This document shows, one piece after another, positions 12,197-24,864 of a stretch of DNA of 64,000 nucleotides. The stretch lies in assembly GCA_015039465.1 (NCBI GenBank), contig MU130709.1, positions 19,786 through 83,785 of the forward strand. The letters run 5' to 3'. Each line of letters begins with the position of its first letter. Positions within the stretch are counted from its first letter, which is position 1. Origin of the DNA: Phlegmacium glaucopus. Its lineage: Eukaryota; Basidiomycota; Agaricomycetes; Agaricales; Cortinariaceae. The notes beneath the pieces were generated by a model, which was given only the letters and a program-made list of their open reading frames with translations, ran no database searches and was not told where the DNA came from. The translations under genes were made by a program, and so were the position numbers.

Positions 12197-15100
12197 ATGG
12201 TCGACAAACCTCTACCAGAATTACCGACCCCTGCATTAACGACATTGTCGGTGGAAGCCCGGAATCACAGGGCCCGGCTTATCCAACATTTCTTCTCAGA
12301 CATCCATGAACCTCGAATCGAAAGCAGGCGCGATGGTTGGTTACATGCCTTGGAAAAGGCTTTGGATGGTTTAAGCCAACACTTTAGCCGTGGGGATTGG
12401 TTGAGCAGTATTAGACGGGGTAGAGAATTGAAACATAGAACATTATCGTCTCCCACAGTGACCAACGGGGACCACAACGAGGGCAACCAGCGCGATAAAC
12501 CACTCCCGGAGTCTCCTGACGAGCCTTTGAAGAAACTCAAGCTTCTGAATAATCGTTCTGCTTCTCCATCCACTGAACCACGGGAAGGTCATTTGGTTCT
12601 TTGTCTATCTCCACACCAAAGTCGGGCACCGATAGCAACCGAGGACAGTGACTTTGATATCATTCCAGCAAATATCGGCTGCATATTCTCCGAGGGTAGT
12701 TTCTCGTTGCAGCCAGGTGAATCCGATAGTACAATCCTGTATGGTCTTGATGGTCTAAGAGGTAACCTTCCCTCTCTTCTTGTTGTGTCGTTTGTCGCCT
12801 GATACACCCACCACAAGACTTCAATGTCGAGGAAAGCAATAATATCCGGCTTGTAGGCGGCACATTCACCTTCAAAGGTGTGGACTCTCCTGTCCATCAT
12901 ATGTTGTTGTCCAAGGTTCTTCGGCTGTCTATCTACGTCCATCTCTCTTTACTCCTGGAGCAATATTTATTGTCGGATTCCCGTGTACCCATCAATTTCC
13001 CCCGACCTCGACCTTCCATGCCAACTCATTCTCCTTCAGCTCCCGTCAAAATACAGCCTACGGAACCGAAACCTAGATCTCGCAACTCCATCTTTCCATC
13101 TAGCTTCGTGAATGTATTTCTTAGACGAAGTTTAAGCCTCCGCCCGAAGACAAATAAATCTGGTGGTACCATCTCTGACACACCTGTTGAGGCAGCGCCT
13201 CGGAGATCTTTCGAGGGGCGTCTTCGTTTCTCGTTCATTGGCGAGAAGAGGCCATCTACACAAAGACCTACTCAGATCCCCCCACGGAAACCTTTCGAAA
13301 CTACTCTACATAGAGTCGAAGAAAGCGTCGGCCTTCTTTCCACATCTACCGGGGTTATGTTTAAACCACCTCAAATACTTGTTGATCTGGCGGAGAGGGA
13401 GAAGGCGACGCAGAGTCGGCTATTGATGGCGGATGAGCGTACAGCGCTGAGCGGTCTTCTCGGCTGGGATGGGAAGGACGCAGAAGGGAGGGGTATGTCA
13501 GGAATACTTGGTTTCGTTCGCTACCAGGCACTCTCAGTCTTACACTCTCAACACATTCCTCCATTGCCACCTGAAAGTTCATCTGCATTCACTATATCCT
13601 CATCTACATCCCCTAATCCCTCGACAACTGGATTGTCGCCTTGTGGAAACCCGCGTTGGACGACATACTGCTATTATTCATCAGGTGATCGGCTACTGGG
13701 AGATATGATCAATGACTGGGCAAGAAATGTCGACTTACCTTGTGAACGGCCCGGATGCCCGTTTACCCGCGGGCAGCATGAGAATAGGATTATCCATGGA
13801 GGAATTAAGATCGTGATTCAGACCAGTAGTGAGGTTGAAGACTCGGTCGACAATGTGATACAGATGTGGCAGAGCTGTGCAGTATGCGAAGCCAGAACTC
13901 AGAGAACGAATATGCACGATGGGACTTTGTGCGTTCCTGTTATAATTACTCCAGAGACGCTATTCTATCTGACGCTGGCTTTTGTAGCCTGTTTTCGTTC
14001 GCCAAATTCCTCGAATTGTTGGTCTATTCACCTACGATTTGCACCTTAAAAGCCTTCCTCTGCGATCACACCACTCCACCCCATCAGGTCTCGCCAGACC
14101 TTCCTGCTGCTAGGCTGAATATCATCAGACACTTCACGACGGCGTCTCGTGATGTGTCATTCGCCTTATCAACGACTGAGGATATCTTCGAGCTCAAAGT
14201 ACCTCGACTCCAGATCAGGCGAGGTACTGAAAAAGCGAGCGTACCACAAACTCTCAAAGAAGAAAGGGCGGAGGATGAAGCTAGTCAAAAGAAAGAATTG
14301 CGCAGAGAAATCAAGAAGTGGTGGGAAGGTGTTGCTGATCATATTGATAAAATTGTAAGTTTTTTTCTGCTCCTCACTCGAGCGTGACTTGATGCCTGGT
14401 TTTGTTTTGTGTAGGAGAGGGTCTTGGAACGAGAAGATACGGTTCTTATCCAGAAGTCTTTACCTCGACTGCCATCCACTGATGATGCTTACGATGTGTT
14501 TCATCATTCTTCAACGCCTACTGAGTCTCATACTCCTACACCGTCTACTCCACAGGGGTCATCCACTATCCCCTATACGCCATCATCTGAACCAGCCAAC
14601 GCTAACGCAGAAGGGACTAATTCTACAATAGAAACGATCACTACGTCCGAGTTCTCGACAGTTTCAAATGCCACTACCAACGAATCGTCCCCTGAATCGA
14701 ATACCTCTCCTGTACCTACGGCGTCTACCGTCTCTTCTACTTCTACTTCTACTACAATACCACCCATGCCTTCTACCATCAGCACAAATACTTCTACATT
14801 CCAACCCCCAACCCCACTCAAAGACAACTCCGAGCAGCTGTTAACGGCTTTGCGGCATAACTTTCACCAGATTGAACAGTCACTGTACACGCAGTTGGCG
14901 AAGACGCCGGATGACTCTTTGAATGAGGTCAGGAGCACGTTTTTATCGACGGGAAGAGGGACGCAGAAAAGACTCAAAGCATGGCAGAAGAAGCATTTGG
15001 GACCGAAGGCGAAGCTTCTGGGAGAACTCGTAGCAGAGGAACCCATGTGGTGGGGCAAAGAGTGTCATGTTGTACCTGGAGCGAATATCATCGTAAGAGA

Positions 15101-17304
15101 GGATGATTGGGGGAGCATTATTGCTCATACTTTGAGGTATTCTTGATTTTCCCCAAGACTGGTGTAAAAAATTCACAACTCCTTCTAATAGCACCCCTGA
15201 TTATCACTTGGAATTGGTCAACATTTCGACTACTCGCTCATCATCAGGATCACATCCAAGCACTCCTCTTGCTTCTCCTCTACAACATACACCTTCATCA
15301 TCCTTTTTCTCGGTAGCTACCGGCTACAAACTCTTTTCTTCTGGATCTCGGAACCAACCCGATCCAGATCAGGAAGGTGTTGTTTGGAATGAGCCAGAGC
15401 AATATTATTCGGTCATCTCCAGGAAAGAACCTAGTCGTGACCATGTCTCCCGTCTTGGGATGAGAGACATTCTACGACAAAAATCTCACTCGGGAACTTC
15501 GTCAAACGGAGTTGCGACGCCACCAATAAGAAGTCTCTCGATTTCCAGCACTCAGGTTATTTCTCCGACAACAAAAGCTGACGTTACCATAACCCCTAAA
15601 GCTGCTGAAGGCAAGGTCAGTGGTGGATCCGACACTTTGGATACTGTAGAACCGCCTGTTCTGCAGGAGCTTAGTTCTGTCACCACACCACGGCCCTCAT
15701 CTGATAAGGCATCTACCGTAATCTCTGTGGCTCCAGACCCTCAACTTCAAATTGAGAGCGAGAAAGCTCCTTCCGTCATCTCCGTGGAGAGTGAGGGTGG
15801 GGAAAGTGAGGAGACCGCTCGACAAGATAAGGGACAAGATAACATTGCTCTCACGACGCTTTCACCCCCACCCTTGCCGCCCAAAGAATTTGCACAAAAG
15901 GAGAAGACAGTGGAGGACCCTTCATCAACTATACAATCCAAAACTCCTGAAACTGTTCCTCCCACGTCATCGAGTTTCGCGAGTGCCTTAGCCCATGGAA
16001 TAAACTCCGCGGTGCGATTCGTCATTAACGCAGAGTCATCGGCGACCGTCTCGCCTTCATCTTCCAATGTGAAACACCATGCACTCCTTTTGGCTGATAT
16101 TACGAGTATCGACGAGAGACCGCACATCAAATATGATTGGACTATCGGCAAGAGGCTCAAATTTAGTTGCACAGTATATTATGCGAAACAATTTGATGCC
16201 CTGAGGAGACGGTGTGGGATCAACGATTTATTCTTGAAGAGCTTAGCACGTAGCACGAATTGGACCGCACAAGGAGGAAAAAGTAAATCCAATTTCTGGA
16301 AGACGAACGATGGGCGGTTTATCATCAAGTCTTTGGTGAATGCTTGGAACGTAGCTGACTTGTGCGTTCCATCGCGTTCTCGCATCTTACTATGTGGCTT
16401 ATCTCGAACTCTTTAGGCAGGTCCTGATCGAACTTGCGCCTTCATATTTCAGGTATATGGATTCGACGGCGAGCAAAGCCACTGTTCTTGCAAAGCTTAT
16501 TGGATTTTATACGATTGAGATTAAAAATCTCGAGACGGGAACGATCCAGTCCAAGGCTGACCTCCTCGTGATGGAGAATTTGTTCCATGATCGAAACATC
16601 ACCAAGACATTCGACCTGAAGGGTATCCAAGGCAGAAAGGTAAAAGCTCATGGGAACGCGTCGAAGACGCTTTTTGATGGGGAGTGGATTGAAGGTCTGC
16701 TGAGCTTATTGTTGTTTCCCCCCAGAAAAGGCTGATTTCTTATTTTGTTGGGGTAGGCCAACAGCGGACACCAATGTTGGTTCAACCTCATTCCAAGATC
16801 ATTCTCCGAGATGCTATCAAGTGTGATACTGAGTTCCTTTCAAAAAGCAATATCATGGACTATTCGTATGTATACTTTTACCTCTTTTCGGTGGTGAATT
16901 TTTTTGCTCAATTCTATTTTAGTTTACTGCTTGGGGTGGATGAGGAGAAGCGCCAGATAGCTTGTGGTCTTGTGGATACGATAGGTACGCTAAGTCCCTG
17001 AAAATGTCCAGCGGAACTAATTTCTCCTTTCCAGGAAGTTATACATTCGCAAAGACCCTGGAATACAAGGCGAAACAGGGTCTTCAATCTGGTAAAGAAG
17101 TAACTGTTGTACCTCCTGCAGAGTATCGGGACCGCTTCGTTAGTGCTTTGGAAGGCTATTTCATTGCATGTCCAGGTCAGTCATCGGCAAAAGCCGTTTT
17201 TGTTATTTTTTTGTGCTCACAACCCTGTTTCAGATAAATGGTCCAAACCTCTCGATGAAGCAAAAATCATCAGCGACCCGAATCTTCTGCCAAGCGTTCT
17301 GTAA
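12197..17304 (+). CDS. fab1: Fab1-type phosphatidylinositol-3-phosphate 5-kinase
   Basis: Ten exons (12197-12761, 12818-13928, 13988-14354, 14415-15136, 15192-16361, 16417-16694, 16757-16865, 16923-16984, 17035-17175, 17234-17304) sum to 4596 nt, 1531 residues. The Fab1/PIKfyve Cys-rich region is visible (CERPGCPFTRGQHENRIIHGG, then SCAVCEARTQ, then FSFAKFLEL). The C-terminal kinase reads YDWTIGKRLKFSCTVYYAKQF, FDLKGI, SNIMDYSLLLGVD and LVDTIGSYTFAKTLEYKAKQG. The enzyme makes PI(3,5)P2 on endosomes and vacuoles. No FYVE zinc finger is seen at the N-terminus, and any CCT-like part (LVGGTFTFKGVDSP) is very divergent. The middle holds long Ser/Thr/Pro-rich linkers. Introns are 50-62 nt. Confidence 0.9.
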
Positions 17305-20300
17305 TTGTGTCCTTTATGACGCCCGTCAGACCTTTGACTTGTTCGATTACGTGTAATCAACCAGATTGCCATTTACTCGGTAATATATGCGTGCTTTCAA
17401 GCTGCATAATACCTTTTACCTTTGTAAGTTAGCACTCCAAGAAAACAACCCCTCGTCCCCAGACCAAGACTGATGAGGTGACGTCGGGCCGATCATGCTA
17501 TCGGAACAAGCAACACCAAACAAGCTGTCTGTCAGTTTCTGTCAGAAGAACTCTCTCACTATGTTTTTAGAGCACAAGAAAAATGTTGATCTTTGGTTAT
17601 AGCCAAATTCTGCAAGTTCTACTGCGGAAGCATCTTGTGACACTTCGAACCCCAACTGCTGGAGACTGTCAGCAAGGCTGTAATGGATTCGAAAGCCCCC
17701 TCTTTTTTTGTCGTTTCTTTCCCACTGTAATAGCGTAACCTTCCCACCTTTTTCTGAACTTCCAAGTCAAAGGAGTGACATTGAACTAGACTTTGGTATT
17801 TGTCTGCTGCGCAGTTCCCTGGCATGTGAAATCCGAAGTCCATATTTGAATATAAGTCGCATTCAATAATATTTGACTTTGCAGGTCTTGTGCACTAAAG
17901 AATGATAGACCATGGTAGAGGAAACACCGACGTCAGCCGTCAAGTATTGTTCAATGTTCCCATTCACCCTTTCATAGCATCGCTTAGAAATGTCTAGCGG
18001 TAGTTTTAACCTGTCTTTACTCCACTCCAGAAATGCTACTCTCAGGCTTGAGTCTTTTACCGACTCCAATTTTACAAGCATCTACCATCCGAAAATACCC
18101 TATGCCGCTCAGAACCCCTGAGGCTATATTAGCGGAAGCTTTCCAGAACCAATGATAATTATTGGAGAACCTCAGAAATTTATGTGCGTTAATTCTGCCG
18201 TTCTTGCTCACACTGCTATAATCAGCTGATGAAAAAGATAGAACGAATAGAAGTATTCTAAGTTCTCTCGGGGGGTAAAACTTATAACCAACCTGAGCTT
18301 CTTTACTCATAACTGACATTTATTATAGATTGTCAGTAAGTGGTGCAGTTAGAAATTATATATAGCCTTGGCTAATTGCTTATAAATCACCATACAACTT
18401 ACAACGCGTTGTTACTGGAAGACTTGCATATGCGCATGGAGGTCCGAGTCTTAAAGTTATGCTGAACGGAGGTAAAACAAATTTCAATGCTGTACAGGAT
18501 GATAGTAGCGCTGTGAATTCAACTATGTACAAAATCGTGTTAGTTTAAATGTCTCGGCAACTGAAATGCTTACACACTCCACCGCCGGGATGGCAGTTCA
18601 GCCAGCGCTTGCTCAAAAACGTCCCTTAGGCACGGTAATCACGGAGCCATGGCTGTTCAATGTTGGAACCTGAGACATCTACTTGGAATTGTAATACATT
18701 TTTGCTAGTCTCCCATAATCAGACTAACTGGTCTTTTTTTATTTGTATTGATTGACGACTTATATATACATTTTCGCAAGGTTTGTTCATGCACGTGTTA
18801 TTGGGCCTAACTAGGCCAAAGCTCCGTCATGCTTGGCTTGGCCTATTTTTGGCCCAGCTCGCGGCGTGAGGCCGGGCCAAATACGCCACTAGGATTCTAA
18901 TTTTTAACAGCGTTACAGAACCTGGTCTTCGAAAAATTATGCATGCTGTAGAGGTAGTAGGTAAGCACATCGTCGTAAACTTGATCCCACGATTCCGACT
19001 TGTTTTCACCCGCACCAACTTCCAAACCAGCTCTAAAACTAGAAAACGACTCCCACGTTCAATCTTTTCTCTCTCTTTTGACAAATGACGCAAAGGTAAG
19101 CCTGGGTAAGTGCCTTTCACGCGTATCGTCTAATCTCTCAGGCTTCGGCGGCTTCTGATTCTGGTTGGTGATATCGTGAACTTTTGTCGAGGTCGTTCGA
19201 TACTAACTCCAAAAAGTCATTACTGATTGGACCGCCAAAGGTAAAGAAAGACCTTCGTTGCTCTTAATAGTACCACGGAGTGACGGGCTTCTTCACATTC
19301 TTCCTCTCGTAAATCGGATGTGTTAGCCAACTCTTACTTGGAGAATTACCAAAAATATGATAATGCCCGTGGATACGGTGGGTCAAGGTTGCATTCGGCC
19401 ACGGTGGAACCATCACTAGGGCTCCCTTCGAGTGTCTGATGCTGTCGACATTCGGCTATTGGGGTTATTCAGGTCCCAACGTATTGAACGTTGAACTGTA
19501 CATTTTTAGATGGCCTTCGAGGTCTCGACAATTCCCATAGCCTCTGACACCTGGGCCAAGTATATCAATAGGTACACTGGAAGACCCAGTGATACAGCGA
19601 CTGGTAAATATTAATGAAATATAAAATCGCTGTAGGAGCTAACAAGTTGCCTATTCGCTTATGTGCACAGTGTTATGGATGTGCGCATACTTATACAAAT
19701 GTGTATCCTGAGTCATTTTTGAAGGTACGAAGGCTGTCGGAGTAGCTTCATAATCTCCCCGCTGGGAACCGCACACATGCTGGTCGGTTCAAAGAGACCA
19801 TCGTCGGAGCACGCAAGTGTGTCCTCCTCAGCAGCCAAACTTTGGGAACTCCGGGTCTGCCAGCTCGTTGAAAAAATTAGCAACAGTGACCTTCCGCCGG
19901 GAGCCGAGGTGGATTGCTGTTTTATCTGATTTGCTAATTTCTTTTTTAGAATATCAAGACCGTTCCGTAAGATTTATTTGTACCGACCATGTTTTCTCAT
20001 CTCCCGCGTATCAGATGACAACGTGACTTCTCGCGCAGTGATAAATAAGGAAGAGCAGAGAGAGGTAAGTGTAATAGCGCCTATCCACAGCTATCCACAT
20101 GTATTCTCACTGGATAATATTATAGCTTTTTAATGGATGATAATCAGATAATTTAGCCCCGAGAAGGCTAGACTATCACCCAACGGCTTTGCGATAATAA
20201 TTTATCCTTACATTTCAATATTCAATAGATTCAGCCTACCCAAGGAAAAATCGAATGAAACGGATCCCGAATTTAACCCTCTCTGGGAGGCTGGGACACA

Positions 20301-21990
20301 TATCTCAGAGATAAGCCTGACAAACCCTTGACGCGCGTTCATTAGTATCCACAAACCCTTTAGGTTGCTAAAAAACCAGGTTTGATTCCATCCCAGCGGG
20401 TAAATGTTGCCTCCTTGAGCATTGCGGGATTACAGATTGACCGGCGAAACTTGTGCCGATCATCCCGTAGTGCTTCCAGCTTCCTCCTGGCAAGGGCTTA
20501 TTTGACGATGGGAGAGTCGATTGGCATGCGTTCCTGTCAAAATATGTCAGATATCAGACTAGGTTCCAATATCTCGTGAACCTTGTTGCGCCGCCCAAAA
20601 AAACCTTATGTATGATTTCACACGAAGGAGCTTGAATAGGAATGTAGTGTCCAGCAAGTCGTGGCAATTAGGGTTAACGCACTTGAGTTTGAAATTCTTT
20701 GACAGTGCGAGTAAAGTAGACGGTGAAGTTTGAAGCTTTGAAGTCTTGCTCTACAATTGCAAATTCGATTCCTGATTTCCACTTACCAAGGAACTTAATA
20801 AGGCAAGTTTTGCACCAACTCGCGGAACCACATGAGGGCCGCGAAACAACTAGGAGGATGGGTTTAAGTCGTATGGTGATGATCATCTAGAACCTCACTT
20901 CTCCGCCGACTAAGCCTTCCGTGGTGAGCTCACCTCACGCTACCCCCATTTCTATACTGCCGCCTGCCGCGACAATGTCATCGAGTCGCGAAGGAGCTGA
21001 CGCCTCATGGGCCGGTCTCCGTCGTATCCATGTCAGACCAATGATTTCCAGGTACATGGCACAAGTTGGTCTTCTCAACTTCTTTCTAGGTAAGCTTATC
21101 TTCTAGACGGGTTCTCGTTCAAGGCCTTCAAATCCGTACAATGCGGAGATAGCATTAAGAGACGATAAGGGAATTGGACCGAGTTGCGGCTTAGTAGTCA
21201 AATGACGATTATGTGGCTCTCCTCGTGGCTGATTGGCGTGCAATTCACGTCGAGATAACTGTGCACATTGTATATAAGGGTCTTGATCTCGCTACACCAT
21301 CCTTGACATTGAATTCGAGGGTCCTTTTTCTTTTTTTTTTTTCTCTTTTGCTAGAATCTTTAAGGTCCCACCATGAGGGGTGATGCAATTATTAGAGCGC
21401 TTAGCCACGAAATCATCAAGCGAAAGTGATCCTGCCTATTGTCACCGATGAACGTATAAATGTCTAATTAGGTCCACATCGTTGATAAGTCCATTGAGAT
21501 AAGACAGAACCCATGACCTTAACAGGCCCCAGATGGCTGGTTAGAATATGTTGACTTGAGCACTTGCTCGGTTACTTTCTTGCAAGTATGAATCGGGCGA
21601 CGGGCACCAACACGTATTCATCGGCTTTGCGAAACTATTTCAGGACTAGGTAAGAAAAGGAAGTCATTATAGTTGGCAATGACTTTGGCAAATGAAAGGC
21701 ATTAGAATCAGGTTCCTCATGCTGTGCCTCATGGGCTCCAATCCCCAAAGCAAGTTCGCTGTGATCGTCGCCTCACTTTAGAAGGCAAGGGCAACTAACT
21801 GTATCCTGTGATGTAAATCTCCCTGTTGAAAATTTCAAGATTGTATAGCTGTTCGCATGTACTGCGTCCGTCTCCGCGTCCTTATGCGAAATTGCACTTC
21901 TTTTGGTATTGGTTGTTTTGGTACGTACGTACACAACCTAGCATGACAGTGCTTCCCGGCAAATATTACAGCCAACTTGGTGGCTGGCAT
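17305..21990. other. 4.7 kb gene-poor stretch with one weak candidate
   Basis: No frame shows a known domain. At 19511 a short frame starts MAFEVSTIPIASDTWAKYI and reaches a GTAAAT donor-like site. About 250 bp further on, a frame reading KLWELRVCQLVEKISNSD (19840-19930) looks protein-like. I could not join them without a stop, so a decayed or unusually spliced small gene is possible. Around 18800-18900 there are nested GGCC-containing inverted motifs (TTGGCCC and GGGCCAA). No RNA gene was recognised. Confidence 0.35.
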
Positions 21991-23010
21991 CTACATTTCT
22001 CCACACTCTAGATGGACATTAGAGGTATAGTGTGTGCGGGTAGGATCGATTACTCCTAAACGCACCTGTAATCTTTACAACCAATTTCGGTCTATTATTT
22101 GCGCCGGTAGCGACGTTCTCGATCTTCCTCAATGTTAACATTCCATCAATGACCTTTCCAAAAACGACATGCTTTCCATCCAAGAAATCACATTTGGCGG
22201 TTGTTATGAAAAACTAGAGGAGAAAAGGGATCGGGGGACGAATGTAGATCGGAGCAACTATACTTACCTGACATCCGTTAGTGTTAGGTCCCGAGTTAGC
22301 CTGAAGTCAGATCGATCAATGGTTAGCATATAATGGAGCAATTCCAGAACATAACGTGCCATCGAAAGAAGACCCGGCCCTGTGTGTTTTTCTTGAAAAT
22401 TTTCGTCCTAAAAACATGGAGAAGGGTTTCATCTGTAGCCAAGGGGAGAATGGTTGAACAGCATTTACCGGAAATTTGTCACCATAGATTGAAAATGACC
22501 CAGTACCATCCCCTTTCAAGAAATCCCCCCCTAAAGAACACATGTATCTGTAAAATGAAACAAAAATCACGCGATGACAGTTACCTTGACACATGAAGTT
22601 GGGAACCCTGGAATTTCGGTGAATTAAGAGCGAATCTTTTGTGTAAGATGGGAGCTTACACTCTGCAATAAAAATCATTAAGACTGAAGGGTACAATTAG
22701 CACGGCAAGACTGACCTATGAAACGTCGCATTCTTGTACCCCTGAGGCCTTGAATTGACTCTACGAGTTTATGTGTGGGATTGTACTTAACGTTATTACG
22801 CGGATGGAGCACATACCGGTATTCACCCGTACACAATTGTCGAAAGTTTTCTGCAGTCCTTTTCAATTCAAATTAGTACGAAGCAAAAGAAGGGTCTTGC
22901 CCTACTGACTTTGGAACAATATCACTGAATAATTCCATTTTCAATCTACCAGCAGGGGTTTCGCCGATGTTGATATCCATGAATACAATTGGGCGCGACG
23001 AGGAAGACAT
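21991..23010 (-). CDS. PPIH: Spliceosomal cyclophilin H (peptidyl-prolyl isomerase)
   Basis: Ten exons give 522 nt, 173 residues; human PPIH has 177. It starts [19 protein letters not shown], then [74 protein letters not shown] and [10 protein letters not shown], and ends KITECGEM. Catalytic residues of the cyclophilin fold are present (FHR, QGGDF, QFFIT). PPIH binds the U4/U6 60K protein in the tri-snRNP. Two splicing oddities follow from the alignment: a 3-nt exon at 22660-22662, and an intron (22301-22359) with a GC donor. All other introns shown are 51-61 nt GT..AG. It is divergent from the terpene synthase, 532 bp away. Confidence 0.93.
22660..22662 (-). other. PPIH: Predicted 3-nt microexon of the PPIH gene
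   Basis: Between the exon ending FHR and the exon starting with the PNFMCQGG part, the minus strand reads ATTGCAG, AGT, GTAAGC. Treating AGT as an exon gives two introns of 53 and 52 nt, each with branch-point-like CTAAT or CTTAAT, and the sequence FHRVVPNFM. This matches the length of the family's FHRVIKDFM. Skipping it gives one 108-nt intron and a protein one residue short. The reading frame holds either way. Confidence 0.65.
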
Positions 23011-23542
23011 CTAGTGCTTGCTTAGTTCAAGTTAGGCTTGGCTAGGGTCACCTCATGGTCACCTGTGACATTGTTACGTGCCAAAGTTGTGGCTGCTCTT
23101 TGTATTCCTACCACGTCTAAGTATTCTAGGCGCTTTGTGTTCTCACTCTATAGAACGCCTACCGGTCACACCATAATAACCTCTAACCAATCTGAGGCTT
23201 CGAGCAAGCCGGTTATACAGGATCGCTATCATACATTCAACTCAAAAGCTGTCTATACCACATAAGGTCCTTCATTTTTTCTGACGGGGAAATCAAATTT
23301 AATTCCTATTTCCTGGGTGTAAATAGCTCAATCCAGTAACCAGGGTCCTGCCGCGTTTTTTTTCAAGAAGAGTCGCAAAAACATTGAATTTCCGGTTGTT
23401 TCCATATCCGTAAGTTACTTAGATCATCTGTCCTAAACTCCTTTAGTCACTCACGACATAATAGTTCCCATCTCTCGGGCGCTGCACACACCTTCCAAAT
23501 ACGCATTCTATATAATGGCAAGATACTTGTTATTAACCAGCA
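23011..23542. other. Divergent intergenic region
   Basis: Spacer between the start codons of the cyclophilin (minus) and the sesquiterpene synthase (plus). No clear shared motif was picked out by eye. A frame-free pyrimidine-rich stretch just before 23543 may be the synthase 5' leader. Confidence 0.4.
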
Positions 23543-24864
23543 ATGTATTTTCTCACTCCCCTCCTCCGTCTTTTCAGTTGGCGTTGGTCGTTTGGCAGGT
23601 CCACAGCCCCAGTACCTGCCCCCGAGGTCCAATTTACGCTTCCTGATCTCCTCGTCAAGTTTCCATGGCCTCGAAAACTAAGTGAGCACTATTGCGAAGC
23701 AAAGGCTGAGTCAAGTGCTTGGACCGAATCCTTCCATCCATTTGACGAGGATGGACTTAAAGGTTTCAATCTTTGTGACTTCAGTTCGTATTTCTCGTGC
23801 CAACTCCTGTACGATGTCTGAATGAGCAATCCCATAGACCTCCTCGCGTCCTTGGCGTATGCACCTCGAGAGAAGGGTGAGCCTCTTTCTTGAACAAAGT
23901 TTCAACAATCTTGATCATCATTTATTTCCAGAAATCATCAGATTGGGCTGCGATTTAATGAATCTGTTCTATGTTTTCGACGAGTACACTGATATCACCG
24001 ATGGCGAAGGCGCGGATAAGATTCGAGAGATCGTCATGGATGCCTTTCGAAACCCCCACAAGTCACGACCAGAAGGTGAATGTCCTGTAGGTGCCATGGC
24101 CCGCGAGTAGGTCCACTTTCTACTTTAGTTTGTGTCATCAAATGACCATGGTGCATAGCTTCTGGATTCGTGCCTCTAGCATAGTATCGCCTAACGCACA
24201 TTGTTTACCCCATTTCATCCGCGATTTCGACACATATACGGCTGCTGTGGTTAGGGAAGCGGATGACCGGAGCAAGCGCAGATACCGAACCTTTAAAGAT
24301 TACTTGTCAATTCGCCGAGATTCGTCTGGCTGCCTTCCTAGTTTCGCGCTATGCGAATTTGGTCTTGACCTGCCTGAAGAGGCATTCCATCACCCATTAA
24401 TGTCAATGCTGCGAGAACAAGCAACAGATCTCATCGCCATCGGCAACGTATGTCTTGAATTCTCAAAGACATGATTGTGACAGCTGATCATGATCATGTT
24501 CCCATTATAGGATATTGATTCGTATGCTATGGAGAAAGCCCGCGGCCTGGAGTTACACAATTCGGTTGAGCTTGTTATGAAAGAGCGTGGCCTAAACTTG
24601 CAAGACAGTATTGATTGGCTCGAACAGTACGCCGCTGGGGTTCATGCTGGATTCCTTTCCAACGTCGAGAACATGCCTTCATGGGGTGAAGATGTTGACC
24701 GAAGAGTCAAACTATACATTGACGGCCTCGCCCAGTGGATTCGCGGCAACGACAATTGGACCTTCGAGAGCGGTCGATATTTCGGAAGTAGAGGATTGGA
24801 AGTTCAGAAAGAGAGAATCATGACATTCCTTCCTCCCACCTCAGGTTTCGTCAAAGCTGCTTAA
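23543..24864 (+). CDS. Sesquiterpene synthase (trichodiene-synthase fold)
   Basis: Five exons (23543-23783, 23838-23876, 23932-24106, 24159-24447, 24511-24864) sum to 1098 nt, 365 residues. The metal-binding aspartate motif is FDEYTD (exon 3). The NSE triad NDIDSYAME spans the last intron. The C-terminal Arg-Tyr pair is in FESGRYFG. Other family signatures are FTLPDLLVKFPWPR, ESFHPFD, ARDFWIRA and EFGLDLPEEAFHHP. These enzymes ionise farnesyl diphosphate with Mg2+ and cyclise it to a sesquiterpene. The layout resembles basidiomycete STSs such as the protoilludene-type group, but the product cannot be predicted. The first about 20 residues are untypical, so the true start may be downstream. 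No P450 or other cluster gene is adjacent. Confidence 0.93.
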
